The position numbers and the translations under genes were made by a program. Source: Bacillaceae bacterium UBA7792 (GTDB taxonomy: Bacteria > Bacillota > Bacilli > Bacillales > Cytobacillaceae). Taken from it: a stretch of 5,022 nt of DNA. The stretch is taken from positions 2,585 to 7,606 of the forward strand of contig DLCS01000007.1 in NCBI GenBank assembly GCA_002480735.1, read 5' to 3'. The notes under the pieces are model-generated. The model was not told the origin of the DNA. It searched no databases and was given only the letters and a program-made list of their open reading frames with translations. Positions 1 through 5,022 of the stretch are shown here, piece by piece (position 1 is the stretch's first letter; each line of letters starts with the position of its first letter).

Positions 1-1
1 T

Positions 2-1174
2 ATTACAATTACAAAGCCGATTACCATTCGGGGAGAACCAGGGGTCGTAATTGATGGTGGGCAACGAGGGAATGTCATCACCATTTCCACCGACCATGTA
101 ACATTATCTGATTTAACGATCCTCCATAGTGGAAAAGGGAATGAAGTTAGCGGGATTTTCTTAAATAAAGCCAACCATGTTCATTTAGTAAATAACCATT
201 TGGAAAATGTCCATTTTGGCATATATATCAAAAATGGAACAAATAATGAAGTCGTTGGAAACGTGATTAAGAGTTATGATGATCATTTTTCAGCGAGAGG
301 CAACGGCATCCATATTTTTAAGGGGAAGGATAATCGTATCGCTAATAATGAAATCCGACAAGTTCAAGACGGAATCTATTTTGATTTTTCTACTGAGGTA
401 GAGGTCACTCATAACGTCATCGTTGATTCCAGATATGGTATGCATTTCATGTATAGTAATCATATAACCGCAACCAATAATGTAATAAAAAGGAATATTA
501 CTGGCCTTATGGTTATGGATTCAAGCAATATAACCTTTTTGGATAATGCTATCTCTGAACAATTTCATTTTCGAGGCTTTGGCGTTTTGATTTATCAATC
601 TAAGAATATTCTATTAAAGCAAAATGAAATCATTCGCAACAGTGTTGCTGTTTCCTTTGAAAAAGCAGAAAATACGGAGGTCTCTAGAAATATTATAGCA
701 GCCAATCAGGTTGGGTTAGAATTTCGACGAGAAAACAAAAATAATCTGTTCTTTGAAAACAATTTTGTTGCGAATATTCTCTCCGCTAACGTCGGGAATA
801 CATCCTTAAGCCTTGATAACGGAGAAAAAGGGAATTACTGGGATGACTATAGGAGCTTTGATATTACGGGTGATTTGATCGGAGAAATTCCCTACAAGGC
901 CGGCTCCATTTATGATCATTTACTTCAAAGACAGCCATTGTGGCAATTTTTCTTTGAAAGCCCTGCGATTCAAATATGGAGCAGGGCCGAAACCATGTTT
1001 CCTTCATTTGGTGTAGCAGAAGTATACGATAACAAACCATTTGTTGAACCTTTAGATTTAAAGAGGAACGGCGAAATTAAGGAGAATAATAGAAGCTTTT
1101 CACTCCTTTTGCTTTCCTTAACTCTAATTGGTTCAGCACTACTTATTATTTATAAGGGGAGAAAATATAGATGA
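2..1174 (+). CDS. nosD: NosD, beta-helix copper-site maturation protein of nitrous oxide reductase (5' partial)
   Basis: NosD acts outside the cytoplasmic membrane with the NosFY ABC transporter to mature the copper centres of nitrous oxide reductase. The frame is open from base 2, giving 390 residues. The signal peptide and perhaps 50-60 N-terminal residues lie outside the window. A TTG at 200 is internal and not a credible start, because the homologous reading continues upstream (IDGG near residue 18). Repeated short beta-strand rungs of the parallel beta-helix (CASH/PbH1) type fill most of the protein, such as GIYI, GIHIF and GIYFDF. The NosD-like core RYGMHFMYS is at residues 144-152. GNYWDDY (277-283) and GDLIGEIPY (290-298) close the helix in the way typical of NosD. 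A hydrophobic segment at about 365-383 followed by KGRKYR looks like a C-terminal membrane anchor, sensible for a cell with no outer membrane. Its stop overlaps the nosL start by 4 bases (ATGA). Confidence 0.93.
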   Translation: MTITKPITIRGEPGVVIDGGQRGNVITISTDHVTLSDLTILHSGKGNEVSGIFLNKANHVHLVNNHLENVHFGIYIKNGTNNEVVGNVIKSYDDHFSARGNGIHIFKGKDNRIANNEIRQVQDGIYFDFSTEVEVTHNVIVDSRYGMHFMYSNHITATNNVIKRNITGLMVMDSSNITFLDNAISEQFHFRGFGVLIYQSKNILLKQNEIIRNSVAVSFEKAENTEVSRNIIAANQVGLEFRRENKNNLFFENNFVANILSANVGNTSLSLDNGEKGNYWDDYRSFDITGDLIGEIPYKAGSIYDHLLQRQPLWQFFFESPAIQIWSRAETMFPSFGVAEVYDNKPFVEPLDLKRNGEIKENNRSFSLLLLSLTLIGSALLIIYKGRKYR

Positions 1175-1626
1175 ACCGTTTTCGATGGCTAATTTTGTGC
1201 ATTTTACTGCTTGCAGGTTGTAGTCAGGAGCAATCATTTGAACCTGATGAGATTAATCCAGAAATAGATGTTTGCGAGATTTGTAATATGGGAATTGTTC
1301 ATGAAAATTATGCGACTCAGGTTATTGCGAAAAATGGGGATGTTTATAAATTTGATGATATTGGGTGTATGATGGAATTTTTGCAGGATGAACAGACAAT
1401 CAAGGAAGAGGATGTAGCGAAAAAATATGTCCGTGACGTGAATACCGGAGAATGGATTGAATTAGAAAAAGCATTCCATAGCTATCATCCTGATCATTGG
1501 ACACCGATGGCGAATGGTGTCGTTACCTTCAAAGACAAGCAATCTGCGCAAGAATACGAAAATAGAATTGGTGAGGTATATGATTATCAAGCACTTCTAG
1601 AGCATAACTGGAGTTCACAGCCATGA
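1171..1626 (+). CDS. nosL: NosL, copper-chaperone lipoprotein for nitrous oxide reductase
   Basis: NosL proteins are lipid-anchored Cu(I) carriers that supply copper for NosZ assembly, working with NosDFY. This 151-residue protein has a short signal peptide (N-R-F-R then hydrophobic residues 7-15) and a lipobox LAGC with the lipidated Cys at 17. The family core follows: CEICNMG at 35-41 (CxxCxM), DDIGCM at 62-67, KKYVRD at 84-89, and TPM at 111-113. Three histidines (103, 106, 109) sit just before TPM and may add metal ligands; that is inference. An AAGGGGAG ribosome binding site at 1154-1161 lies 9 bases before the ATG. The start overlaps the nosD stop, and the stop overlaps the nosY start, each by 4 bases. 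Its place between nosD and nosY differs from the DFYL order common in Proteobacteria and supports a dedicated role in this operon. Confidence 0.94.
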   Translation: MNRFRWLILCILLLAGCSQEQSFEPDEINPEIDVCEICNMGIVHENYATQVIAKNGDVYKFDDIGCMMEFLQDEQTIKEEDVAKKYVRDVNTGEWIELEKAFHSYHPDHWTPMANGVVTFKDKQSAQEYENRIGEVYDYQALLEHNWSSQP

Positions 1627-2450
1627 ACGCCTATCATATTGGAAGACAGCAGCTGACCCTCATCCTAAGAAGCAAATGGCTGCTCGGATTTGGACTCCTC
1701 TTCATGTTTCTAGCATTTTTCGTCACCTACTTTTCACAAACAGGAAATACTGGCTTTGACGGTTTCAACCGCATGACTGCAAGTCTACTAAACTTGAATC
1801 TATTAATGATTCCGTTAATCTCACTATTAATGGGAAGTATGTTCTTAGCGGGTGAGAAAGAAGATAGCGGTTTGCAGCTTTTATTAACCTATCCCATATA
1901 TGTAAAAAGTGTTCTAATAGGGAAATATGCAGGGTTGTTCGTTGCATTATCCGTGGTCCTAACAGGTGGATATGGAATCGCCCTGCTCTCTATGTATTTA
2001 ATCAATAGTCATGTTTCACTTATTGTCATCCTTAAGTTTTATCTTCTTTCACTTTTGTTATCTGGTATGTTCGTAGCGCTATCGATCTTAATTGGAATTC
2101 TCTCAAAATCTAGAATTCAAGCACTTGGGCTCAGCTTAGTAGTCTGGGCGATTTTTACTCTTTTTTATGAATTTATGCTCATGGGCATCAGCTTATTCCT
2201 GCCTAAACAGTCGATTCTTTTAATGCTTTCTGTTGCTATTTTTTTAAACCCAGCGGAATTAATTTGGGTGTGGTCTATTCTATCATTGGATGGGGCTTCA
2301 GTTTTTGGGCCAGGCCTTTATGATCTAACTGTTTGGGCGAGCGGAGGATTGGGAACCCTCTTATTTATTGCATCATCCTGCCTTTGGATCGCTGTGCCGC
2401 TGATCATCACCGGGCATTCCATAAAAAGGGGAATCAAAAATGACGGATAA
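1623..2450 (+). CDS. nosY: NosY, ABC-2 type permease of the nitrous oxide reductase maturation complex
   Basis: This is the membrane subunit that pairs with the NosF ATPase and docks NosD on the outer face. The 275 residues include about six membrane segments, judged by eye at 20-38, 57-76, 102-126, 132-158, 166-190 and 244-264, as expected for an ABC-2 permease. After the second segment, GEKEDSGLQLLLTYPI (77-92) matches the conserved cytoplasmic coupling region (typically E-x-G-x-x-x-LLL-x-x-P). LNPAEL (208-213) resembles the NPxD/E stretch found in the large outer loop of NosY proteins, before the last membrane segment. The length is normal for the family. The ATG overlaps the nosL stop by 4 bases, with a modest CTGGAG ribosome binding site at 1608-1613. 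The 3' end overlaps nosF by 11 bases. Permease identity is clear from topology; the NosY assignment rests partly on its neighbours. Confidence 0.93.
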   Translation: MNAYHIGRQQLTLILRSKWLLGFGLLFMFLAFFVTYFSQTGNTGFDGFNRMTASLLNLNLLMIPLISLLMGSMFLAGEKEDSGLQLLLTYPIYVKSVLIGKYAGLFVALSVVLTGGYGIALLSMYLINSHVSLIVILKFYLLSLLLSGMFVALSILIGILSKSRIQALGLSLVVWAIFTLFYEFMLMGISLFLPKQSILLMLSVAIFLNPAELIWVWSILSLDGASVFGPGLYDLTVWASGGLGTLLFIASSCLWIAVPLIITGHSIKRGIKNDG

Positions 2451-3189
2451 AGAATGGATACATTTCAAGCAATTCACAAAGCGCTTCAATGAACATAGTA
2501 TGGTTGGAGAAATCGATTTGGCGTTAAGAAAAGGGGAAATATTTGCGTTGTGCGGAGGAAATGGCGCAGGAAAAAGCACCCTTATTAAAGCGATAACAGG
2601 AGTAATCCGGGCAACGAGTGGCGAAATTATGGTGGATGATGTCGTTATGAAGCCTCAAAGCCTGCCATATAAAGCTTTATTCTCGTATATGCCAGATCAT
2701 ATGATGTTTGCTCCTCAATTAACAGGGGAGGAAGTGTTGACTTTTTTTGCTCGTTTGAGAGGAATTCCGATTGAACGAGTAAAGGAAGTATTGCTTCTTG
2801 TTGGTCTTGACGATGTGCGTAATCGTCTCATCAAGCATTATTCCAAAGGAATGCAGCAACGTCTATCCTTCGCCCAAGCGCTCATGCCAAATTCTCCCTT
2901 TCTGATTCTCGATGAACCTACAAATGGCTTAGATCCTTATTGGTTATTTCAATTCAAGGAAATCATTCGAGCAGAAAAAGAGAAAGGGACAACCATTCTT
3001 ATGACCACTCATGTTTTATCATTAGTGGAAGAACTGGCTGATCGAGTTGCCTTTATGGAAAATGGAAAAATGATGATGAATGATACGATCAAAAATTTAA
3101 CGGTTCAAGCTGGGAAGGTCATGACGCTAGAGGAAGTCTTTTTTCAGGAAGCCCTTTCCAGAGAAATGCTTAAAAAAAACCCGCTGTAG
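2440..3189 (+). CDS. nosF: NosF, ATP-binding protein of the nitrous oxide reductase maturation ABC transporter
   Basis: NosF is the cytoplasmic ATPase that powers NosY in copper-site (CuZ) maturation of NosZ. At 249 residues it is shorter than the roughly 300 usual for proteobacterial NosF, ending soon after the nucleotide-binding domain. Motifs in order: Walker A GGNGAGKST (39-47), signature YSKGMQQRL (134-142; S-K-G in place of the usual S-G-G), Walker B FLILDEP (154-160) with Asp158 and Glu159, D-loop GLDP (163-166), and switch His191. All core catalytic residues are present. At the Q-loop the local sequence is SYMPDHMMF (82-90), so Asp86 stands where many ABC ATPases have Gln. A strong AAGGGGA (2426-2432) lies 7 bases before the ATG, inside the end of nosY. 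The last codons (Lys-Lys-Asn-Pro-Leu) and the stop form one arm of the operon terminator. Confidence 0.93.
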   Translation: MTDKEWIHFKQFTKRFNEHSMVGEIDLALRKGEIFALCGGNGAGKSTLIKAITGVIRATSGEIMVDDVVMKPQSLPYKALFSYMPDHMMFAPQLTGEEVLTFFARLRGIPIERVKEVLLLVGLDDVRNRLIKHYSKGMQQRLSFAQALMPNSPFLILDEPTNGLDPYWLFQFKEIIRAEKEKGTTILMTTHVLSLVEELADRVAFMENGKMMMNDTIKNLTVQAGKVMTLEEVFFQEALSREMLKKNPL

Positions 3190-3207
3190 CTTTGTACAGC
3201 GGGTTTT
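3176..3207. terminator. bidirectional rho-independent terminator shared by nosF and the convergent nosL-like gene
   Basis: CCCGCTGTA (3180-3188) pairs perfectly with TACAGCGGG (3195-3203), with loop GCTTTG. Flanking AAAA/TTTT extend the stem to 13 pairs. On the + strand the tail is only TTTT (3204-3207). On the - strand it is eight T (complement of 3172-3179), so termination should be stronger leftward. The left arm contains the last nosF codons and its TAG stop at 3187-3189. Hairpin and tracts are seen directly; the two-way function is inferred from gene orientation. Confidence 0.88.
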
Positions 3208-3221
3208 AACTATTCTTTCGA

Positions 3222-3245
3222 GGAGAGGAAACACTGTTTCTCTCC
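3222..3245 (-). other. second hairpin just downstream of the nosL-like gene
   Basis: GGAGAG (3222-3227) pairs with CTCTCC (3240-3245), and AAAC (3229-3232) with GTTT (3236-3239). G3228 is bulged and the loop is ACT. That gives ten pairs beginning 5 bases past the stop codon of the leftward gene. There is no T tract on either side, so it is not a terminator alone. It could stabilise the mRNA 3' end ahead of the real terminator at 3176-3207, or merely be incidental. Confidence 0.55.
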
Positions 3246-3250
3246 CAATC

Positions 3251-3874
3251 CTAATGATCATGACCTTCCTGTGAGGTTTCTTCCTCACTTTGCTCTTGTT
3301 TCTTCATTTGCATTTTCTTTTGGTATCTTTCGTTTGCAACGGTATCAATCGTTTCCCAGTTGGCTTCTATTGGATTAAGGTTCGAACTTTCAGAAATGAA
3401 ACCATCTGCTGCCCCCTCTGTTTCGAAGAAGGCATAGCCGTATTTCATCGGTGTAGTAATATCGGCCTTTACAACAACAGCTTTGTCAGCCTCCACCCAA
3501 TTGGATGTTACGTAATCACGAACCCATTTCTTGGCAAGCTTCTCCTCTTGTTGACGTTCGTAATTTAACATACAGCCTGAATCATCAAAAAAGACATACT
3601 CTCCATCCTTCGTTACTCCTTGTGCTGAAAATACACCCATTTCGTGATCCTTCTCGTAAACAACCATATTACAGAAAGCACAAACAGTATCTTCTGTTGG
3701 CTCCTGTGGGACATATGTGTCCTCGTTCTTCTCGTCTTTCCCCACTTTTTTTGTTGCTAATTCTTCTGAATTATTACTATCCTTGCTTTTATCAGTTTGC
3801 TCCTCATCTGTATTACAGGCTGTTACTAGAAAAGCTAAGCAAAGCAATAATCCTAACAAAAAGTTTCTTTTCAT
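3251..3874 (-). CDS. second NosL-family copper-binding lipoprotein, monocistronic
   Basis: This 207-residue lipoprotein shares the NosL core but is longer than the operon's NosL. The chosen start at 3874 follows a TGGAGGG ribosome binding site and begins a proper signal peptide: M-K-R-N, hydrophobic 5-19, lipobox VTAC with Cys20. An in-frame ATG 45 bases upstream would spoil the signal. A charged, low-complexity linker (about 21-62) rich in Asp, Glu, Lys, Ser and Asn then spaces the domain from the membrane. The core has CAFCNMV (65-71), DDSGCM (97-102), KKWVRD (115-120), W-V-E (126-128) and TPM (141-143), in the same order as in nosL. It lacks the histidine group before TPM. The C-terminus (about 183-207) is Lys/Gln/Glu-rich and ends GHDH. 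It probably binds Cu(I) outside the membrane. The client could be NosZ or another copper enzyme; the sequence does not decide. Confidence 0.91.
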   Translation of the reverse strand: MKRNFLLGLLLCLAFLVTACNTDEEQTDKSKDSNNSEELATKKVGKDEKNEDTYVPQEPTEDTVCAFCNMVVYEKDHEMGVFSAQGVTKDGEYVFFDDSGCMLNYERQQEEKLAKKWVRDYVTSNWVEADKAVVVKADITTPMKYGYAFFETEGAADGFISESSNLNPIEANWETIDTVANERYQKKMQMKKQEQSEEETSQEGHDH

Positions 3875-3880
3875 GTAGTT

Positions 3881-3887
3881 CCCTCCA
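3881..3887 (-). promoter_or_regulatory. ribosome binding site deciding the start of the nosL-like gene
   Basis: On the minus strand TGGAGGG lies 6 bases before the ATG at 3874. The earlier in-frame ATGs at 3919 and 3907 have no comparable site. The first is 16 residues ahead of the signal peptide, so the 3874 start is preferred. Confidence 0.85.
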
Positions 3888-3905
3888 ATGGTTTTCTCAA
3901 GGGTC

Positions 3906-3914
3906 ATTGTAACA
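3906..3914 (-). promoter_or_regulatory. possible extended -10 promoter for the nosL-like gene
   Basis: Read on the minus strand, TG-T-TACAAT (3914 to 3906) fits an extended -10 element, five of six to TATAAT. Transcription would begin near 3899, giving a leader of about 25 bases that holds the ribosome binding site. No good -35 is seen at the right distance (ATACTT at 3934-3929). Sites for ResD, Fnr or NsrR were not recognised. Confidence 0.4.
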
Positions 3915-4102
3915 GTCAAATGTGTAATAAGTATAAAGATTGATTGAGAAAAGAATGAGAAGCTGCCTTATTTACTTCTTTTTTTTGAATATTTTATGAA
4001 GTTTTATTCTTGGTTTCTATGAAGCTAAGGAAGCTATTCTTAGGTGTTACGGTTCAATGCCTGGATTCTTACCAATTTTATAGAAAAGATTTCTTCAGAA
4101 TT

Positions 4103-4131
4103 ATGTGAACGCTTTCAAAATATGTTATGAT
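4103..4131 (+). promoter_or_regulatory. probable sigma-A promoter with extended -10 for the thioesterase-like gene
   Basis: TATGAT at 4126-4131 matches the -10 consensus in five of six bases and is preceded by TG at 4123-4124 (TGn extension). Seventeen bases upstream is a weak -35, ATGTGA (4103-4108). The predicted start near 4138 leaves a leader of about 34 bases before the ATG at 4172, with AGAGGAG at 4160-4166 as ribosome binding site. Confidence 0.6.
4104..4117 (+). promoter_or_regulatory. candidate cre operator (CcpA), alternatively an Fnr/Crp-like dyad
   Basis: TGTGAACGCTTTCA agrees at every fixed position with the cre consensus TGWNANCGNTNWCA. It lies across the -35 and into the spacer of the promoter, a position expected for repression. 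With two further bases, TGTGA-N6-TCAAA (4104-4119) also matches nine of ten bases of the Fnr/Crp dyad TGTGA-N6-TCACA. Its centre at about -26 is wrong for classical Fnr activation. CcpA repression is therefore the more likely reading, by inference only. Confidence 0.5.
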
Positions 4132-4171
4132 TTAAATAGTTTAATAGAAAAAGCTTCAGAGAGGAGAACAT

Positions 4172-4657
4172 ATGGAAAAAATCGAACTAGCCATTCAAGA
4201 TATTTATGCAGACGATGTTGCGATGTGTTATGGATGTGGAAGACTGAATGAGAGTGGTCATCATTTTCGAACAGGCTGGGACGGGGAGAAGACAGTAACC
4301 TTTTTTACACCTAAACCGGAACATACAGCGATTCCTGGATTCGTCTACGGAGGCATGCTTGCTTCCTTAATTGACTGCCATGGAACAGGTTCGGCATCAT
4401 TGTTTTTACATAAAAAAAATGGCCATGTTATCGGCGACGGTGCTGAGCCACCTCGCTTCGTCACAGCTTCATTGAAAGTGGATTTTCTAAAACCAACTCC
4501 ACACGGAATCCCTTTAAGAGCAGTTGGAACTGTGACAGAAATTCATCCAAAGAAATTTAAGGTAGAAACGAATGTCTATGCAGATGAAGACATCGTTGCG
4601 AGCGGTGAAGTCATTGCTGTAGTAATGCCAAAATCATTTGGATCAAAAGAGGATTAA
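4172..4657 (+). CDS. PaaI-type hotdog-fold thioesterase-like protein
   Basis: The 161 residues have the pattern of small hotdog proteins that hydrolyse acyl-CoA thioesters (PaaI/THEM4-like). The N-terminal CYGCG (19-23) followed by N-E-S-G-H-H-F is the Cys-x-x-Cys-Gly lead seen in many PaaI-like proteins. Next comes the hallmark turn and helix VYGGMLASLIDCHG (58-71), where Tyr59 replaces the common His of the HGG motif and Asp68 is the likely catalytic or positioning acid. RFVTASLKVDFLKPTP (95-110) is the conserved central strand with the x-V-x-F-L-x-P pattern. There is no signal peptide or membrane segment, so it should be cytoplasmic. The ribosome binding site AGAGGAG ends 5 bases before the ATG. 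It has its own promoter and terminator, with no evident link to the nos genes. The substrate cannot be read from sequence. Confidence 0.85.
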   Translation: MEKIELAIQDIYADDVAMCYGCGRLNESGHHFRTGWDGEKTVTFFTPKPEHTAIPGFVYGGMLASLIDCHGTGSASLFLHKKNGHVIGDGAEPPRFVTASLKVDFLKPTPHGIPLRAVGTVTEIHPKKFKVETNVYADEDIVASGEVIAVVMPKSFGSKED

Positions 4658-4666
4658 AATCACAAA

Positions 4667-4700
4667 GCGATGCTCACATCAAGAGCATCGCCTCATTTTT
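4667..4700 (+). terminator. rho-independent terminator after the thioesterase-like gene
   Basis: GCGATGCTC (4667-4675) pairs perfectly over nine bases with GAGCATCGC (4683-4691), loop ACATCAA, followed by CTCA and five T (4696-4700). It starts 10 bases past the stop codon and marks a single-gene transcript. Confidence 0.85.
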
Positions 4701-4728
4701 GTTCAAAAATCATGTATATTCTAAAGAT

Positions 4729-4757
4729 TCAACAAATTCCCTTCTTGTACATATTAT
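4729..4757 (+). promoter_or_regulatory. weak candidate promoter for the small membrane protein gene
   Basis: TCAACA (4729-4734) and TATTAT (4752-4757) are separated by 17 bases and match the -35 and -10 consensus in four and five of six positions. The start near 4764 would coincide with the ribosome binding site, leaving almost no leader. The true promoter may lie elsewhere in this AT-rich gap. Confidence 0.25.
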
Positions 4758-4778
4758 ATACGGAAAGGAGGGAATGTT

Positions 4779-4970
4779 ATGGATCGATTTATATTTCTTA
4801 TGCTTGCTTGTATTCTAGCTGGTTTCGCCCTAATAAAAGTTCCATTATCGTGGAGTTTCTTTGCAAGCCTGCATCCTATAATCCACTTTATCGGAGTTCT
4901 GGCCGTTTTGATTTTCTCCCTAGTCCTTATCTATAAGGGAATTATGGCCATCCTCGGTAAACACAAGTAA
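4779..4970 (+). CDS. small two-segment membrane protein of unknown function
   Basis: I do not recognise this 63-residue protein. An almost ideal ribosome binding site, AAAGGAGGG (4764-4772), lies 6 bases before the ATG, which strongly supports a translated gene. Two hydrophobic segments at about 4-21 and 34-56 are joined by a short loop with K-V-P (20-22), W25 and H32-P33. The chain ends in the basic tail GKHK, which suggests a hairpin with the C-terminus inside. It follows the thioesterase terminator, so it is probably a separate transcript. A different frame, open from 4670 across this gene, lacks a comparable ribosome binding site and is not believed. No function is proposed. Confidence 0.75.
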   Translation: MDRFIFLMLACILAGFALIKVPLSWSFFASLHPIIHFIGVLAVLIFSLVLIYKGIMAILGKHK

Positions 4971-5022
4971 GAGCTACGATTATTTTTGAAGGGTTCAAAG
5001 CAAAAGAAATTGAACGTAAAGA

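Noticed and set aside
200..202. TTG as start codon of nosD
   Set aside because: The same frame is open back to base 2 and carries typical beta-helix sequence with an IDGG motif, so the gene starts before the window.
3290..3912. Forward-strand open frames opposite the nosL-like gene (3290-3568, 3505-3912)
   Set aside because: They are antisense shadows of a well-supported lipoprotein gene and show no family features or ribosome binding sites.
3875..3919. Longer start of the nosL-like gene at 3919 (or 3907)
   Set aside because: It would put a polar stretch ahead of the signal peptide, and the strong ribosome binding site serves the ATG at 3874. The candidate promoter also lies inside that extension.
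3979..3986. T8 run in the spacer as a terminator
   Set aside because: No stable hairpin precedes it on the + strand, and no gene ends nearby in that direction.
4025..4043. Small inverted repeat CTAAG/CTTAG in the divergent spacer
   Set aside because: Five pairs with a nine-base loop and no T tract; expected by chance in AT-rich DNA.
4047..4095. Minus-strand peptide-like stretch ending K-N-P-G-I-E-P and a stop
   Set aside because: It reads like a protein tail, but an in-frame stop lies about a dozen codons upstream and there is no start or ribosome binding site. A remnant of an old gene cannot be shown.
4670..4936. 88-codon forward frame overlapping the small membrane protein gene
   Set aside because: It starts inside the terminator stem, has no ribosome binding site and shares most of its length with the better-supported gene at 4779.
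4958..5022. Possible gene fragment at the right edge (forward A-T-I-I-F-E-G-F-K, or the complementary minus frame)
   Set aside because: Both strands are open for about 20 codons up to the window end, but there is no start, ribosome binding site or recognisable motif. The stretch is too short to decide.

Overview
The window reads as chromosome of a low-GC Gram-positive bacterium, most likely a denitrifying or N2O-respiring member of the Bacillaceae. The signs are AT-rich DNA, strong GGAGG-type ribosome binding sites, lipoproteins instead of periplasmic proteins, a possible cre-type operator and rho-independent terminators. No species can be named from the sequence alone.

Positions 2-3189 (+ strand) hold the 3' part of a nitrous oxide reductase maturation operon in the order nosD (5' end cut off by the window), nosL, nosY, nosF. 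The genes overlap by 4, 4 and 11 bases, so they are probably translationally coupled. From family knowledge, NosF (ATPase) and NosY (permease) form an ABC transporter that works with NosD (beta-helix protein outside the membrane). NosL is an outward-facing lipoprotein that passes Cu(I) to this machine for the copper sites of NosZ. NosZ itself is not in the window and would be expected upstream of nosD; that is inference.

The operon ends at a hairpin (3176-3207) that overlaps the nosF stop codon. It has a T4 tail on the + strand and a T8 tail on the - strand, so it appears to terminate both the operon and the convergent gene at 3251-3874 (- strand). That gene encodes a second, larger NosL-family lipoprotein with its own promoter, a charged linker and a His-containing C-terminus. 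Having two different NosL-type lipoproteins tail to tail is the most interesting feature here.

A spacer of about 300 bases (3875-4171) carries divergent promoters. The rightward one has an extended -10 and overlaps a 14-base match to the CcpA cre consensus that also resembles an Fnr/Crp dyad. It drives a single-gene unit encoding a PaaI-type hotdog thioesterase-like protein (4172-4657), closed by a clear terminator (4667-4700). Next is a 63-residue protein of two membrane segments (4779-4970) with a very strong ribosome binding site. In 4971-5022 I see no supportable gene. No tRNA, rRNA, CRISPR array, insertion sequence or wholly new system is visible.
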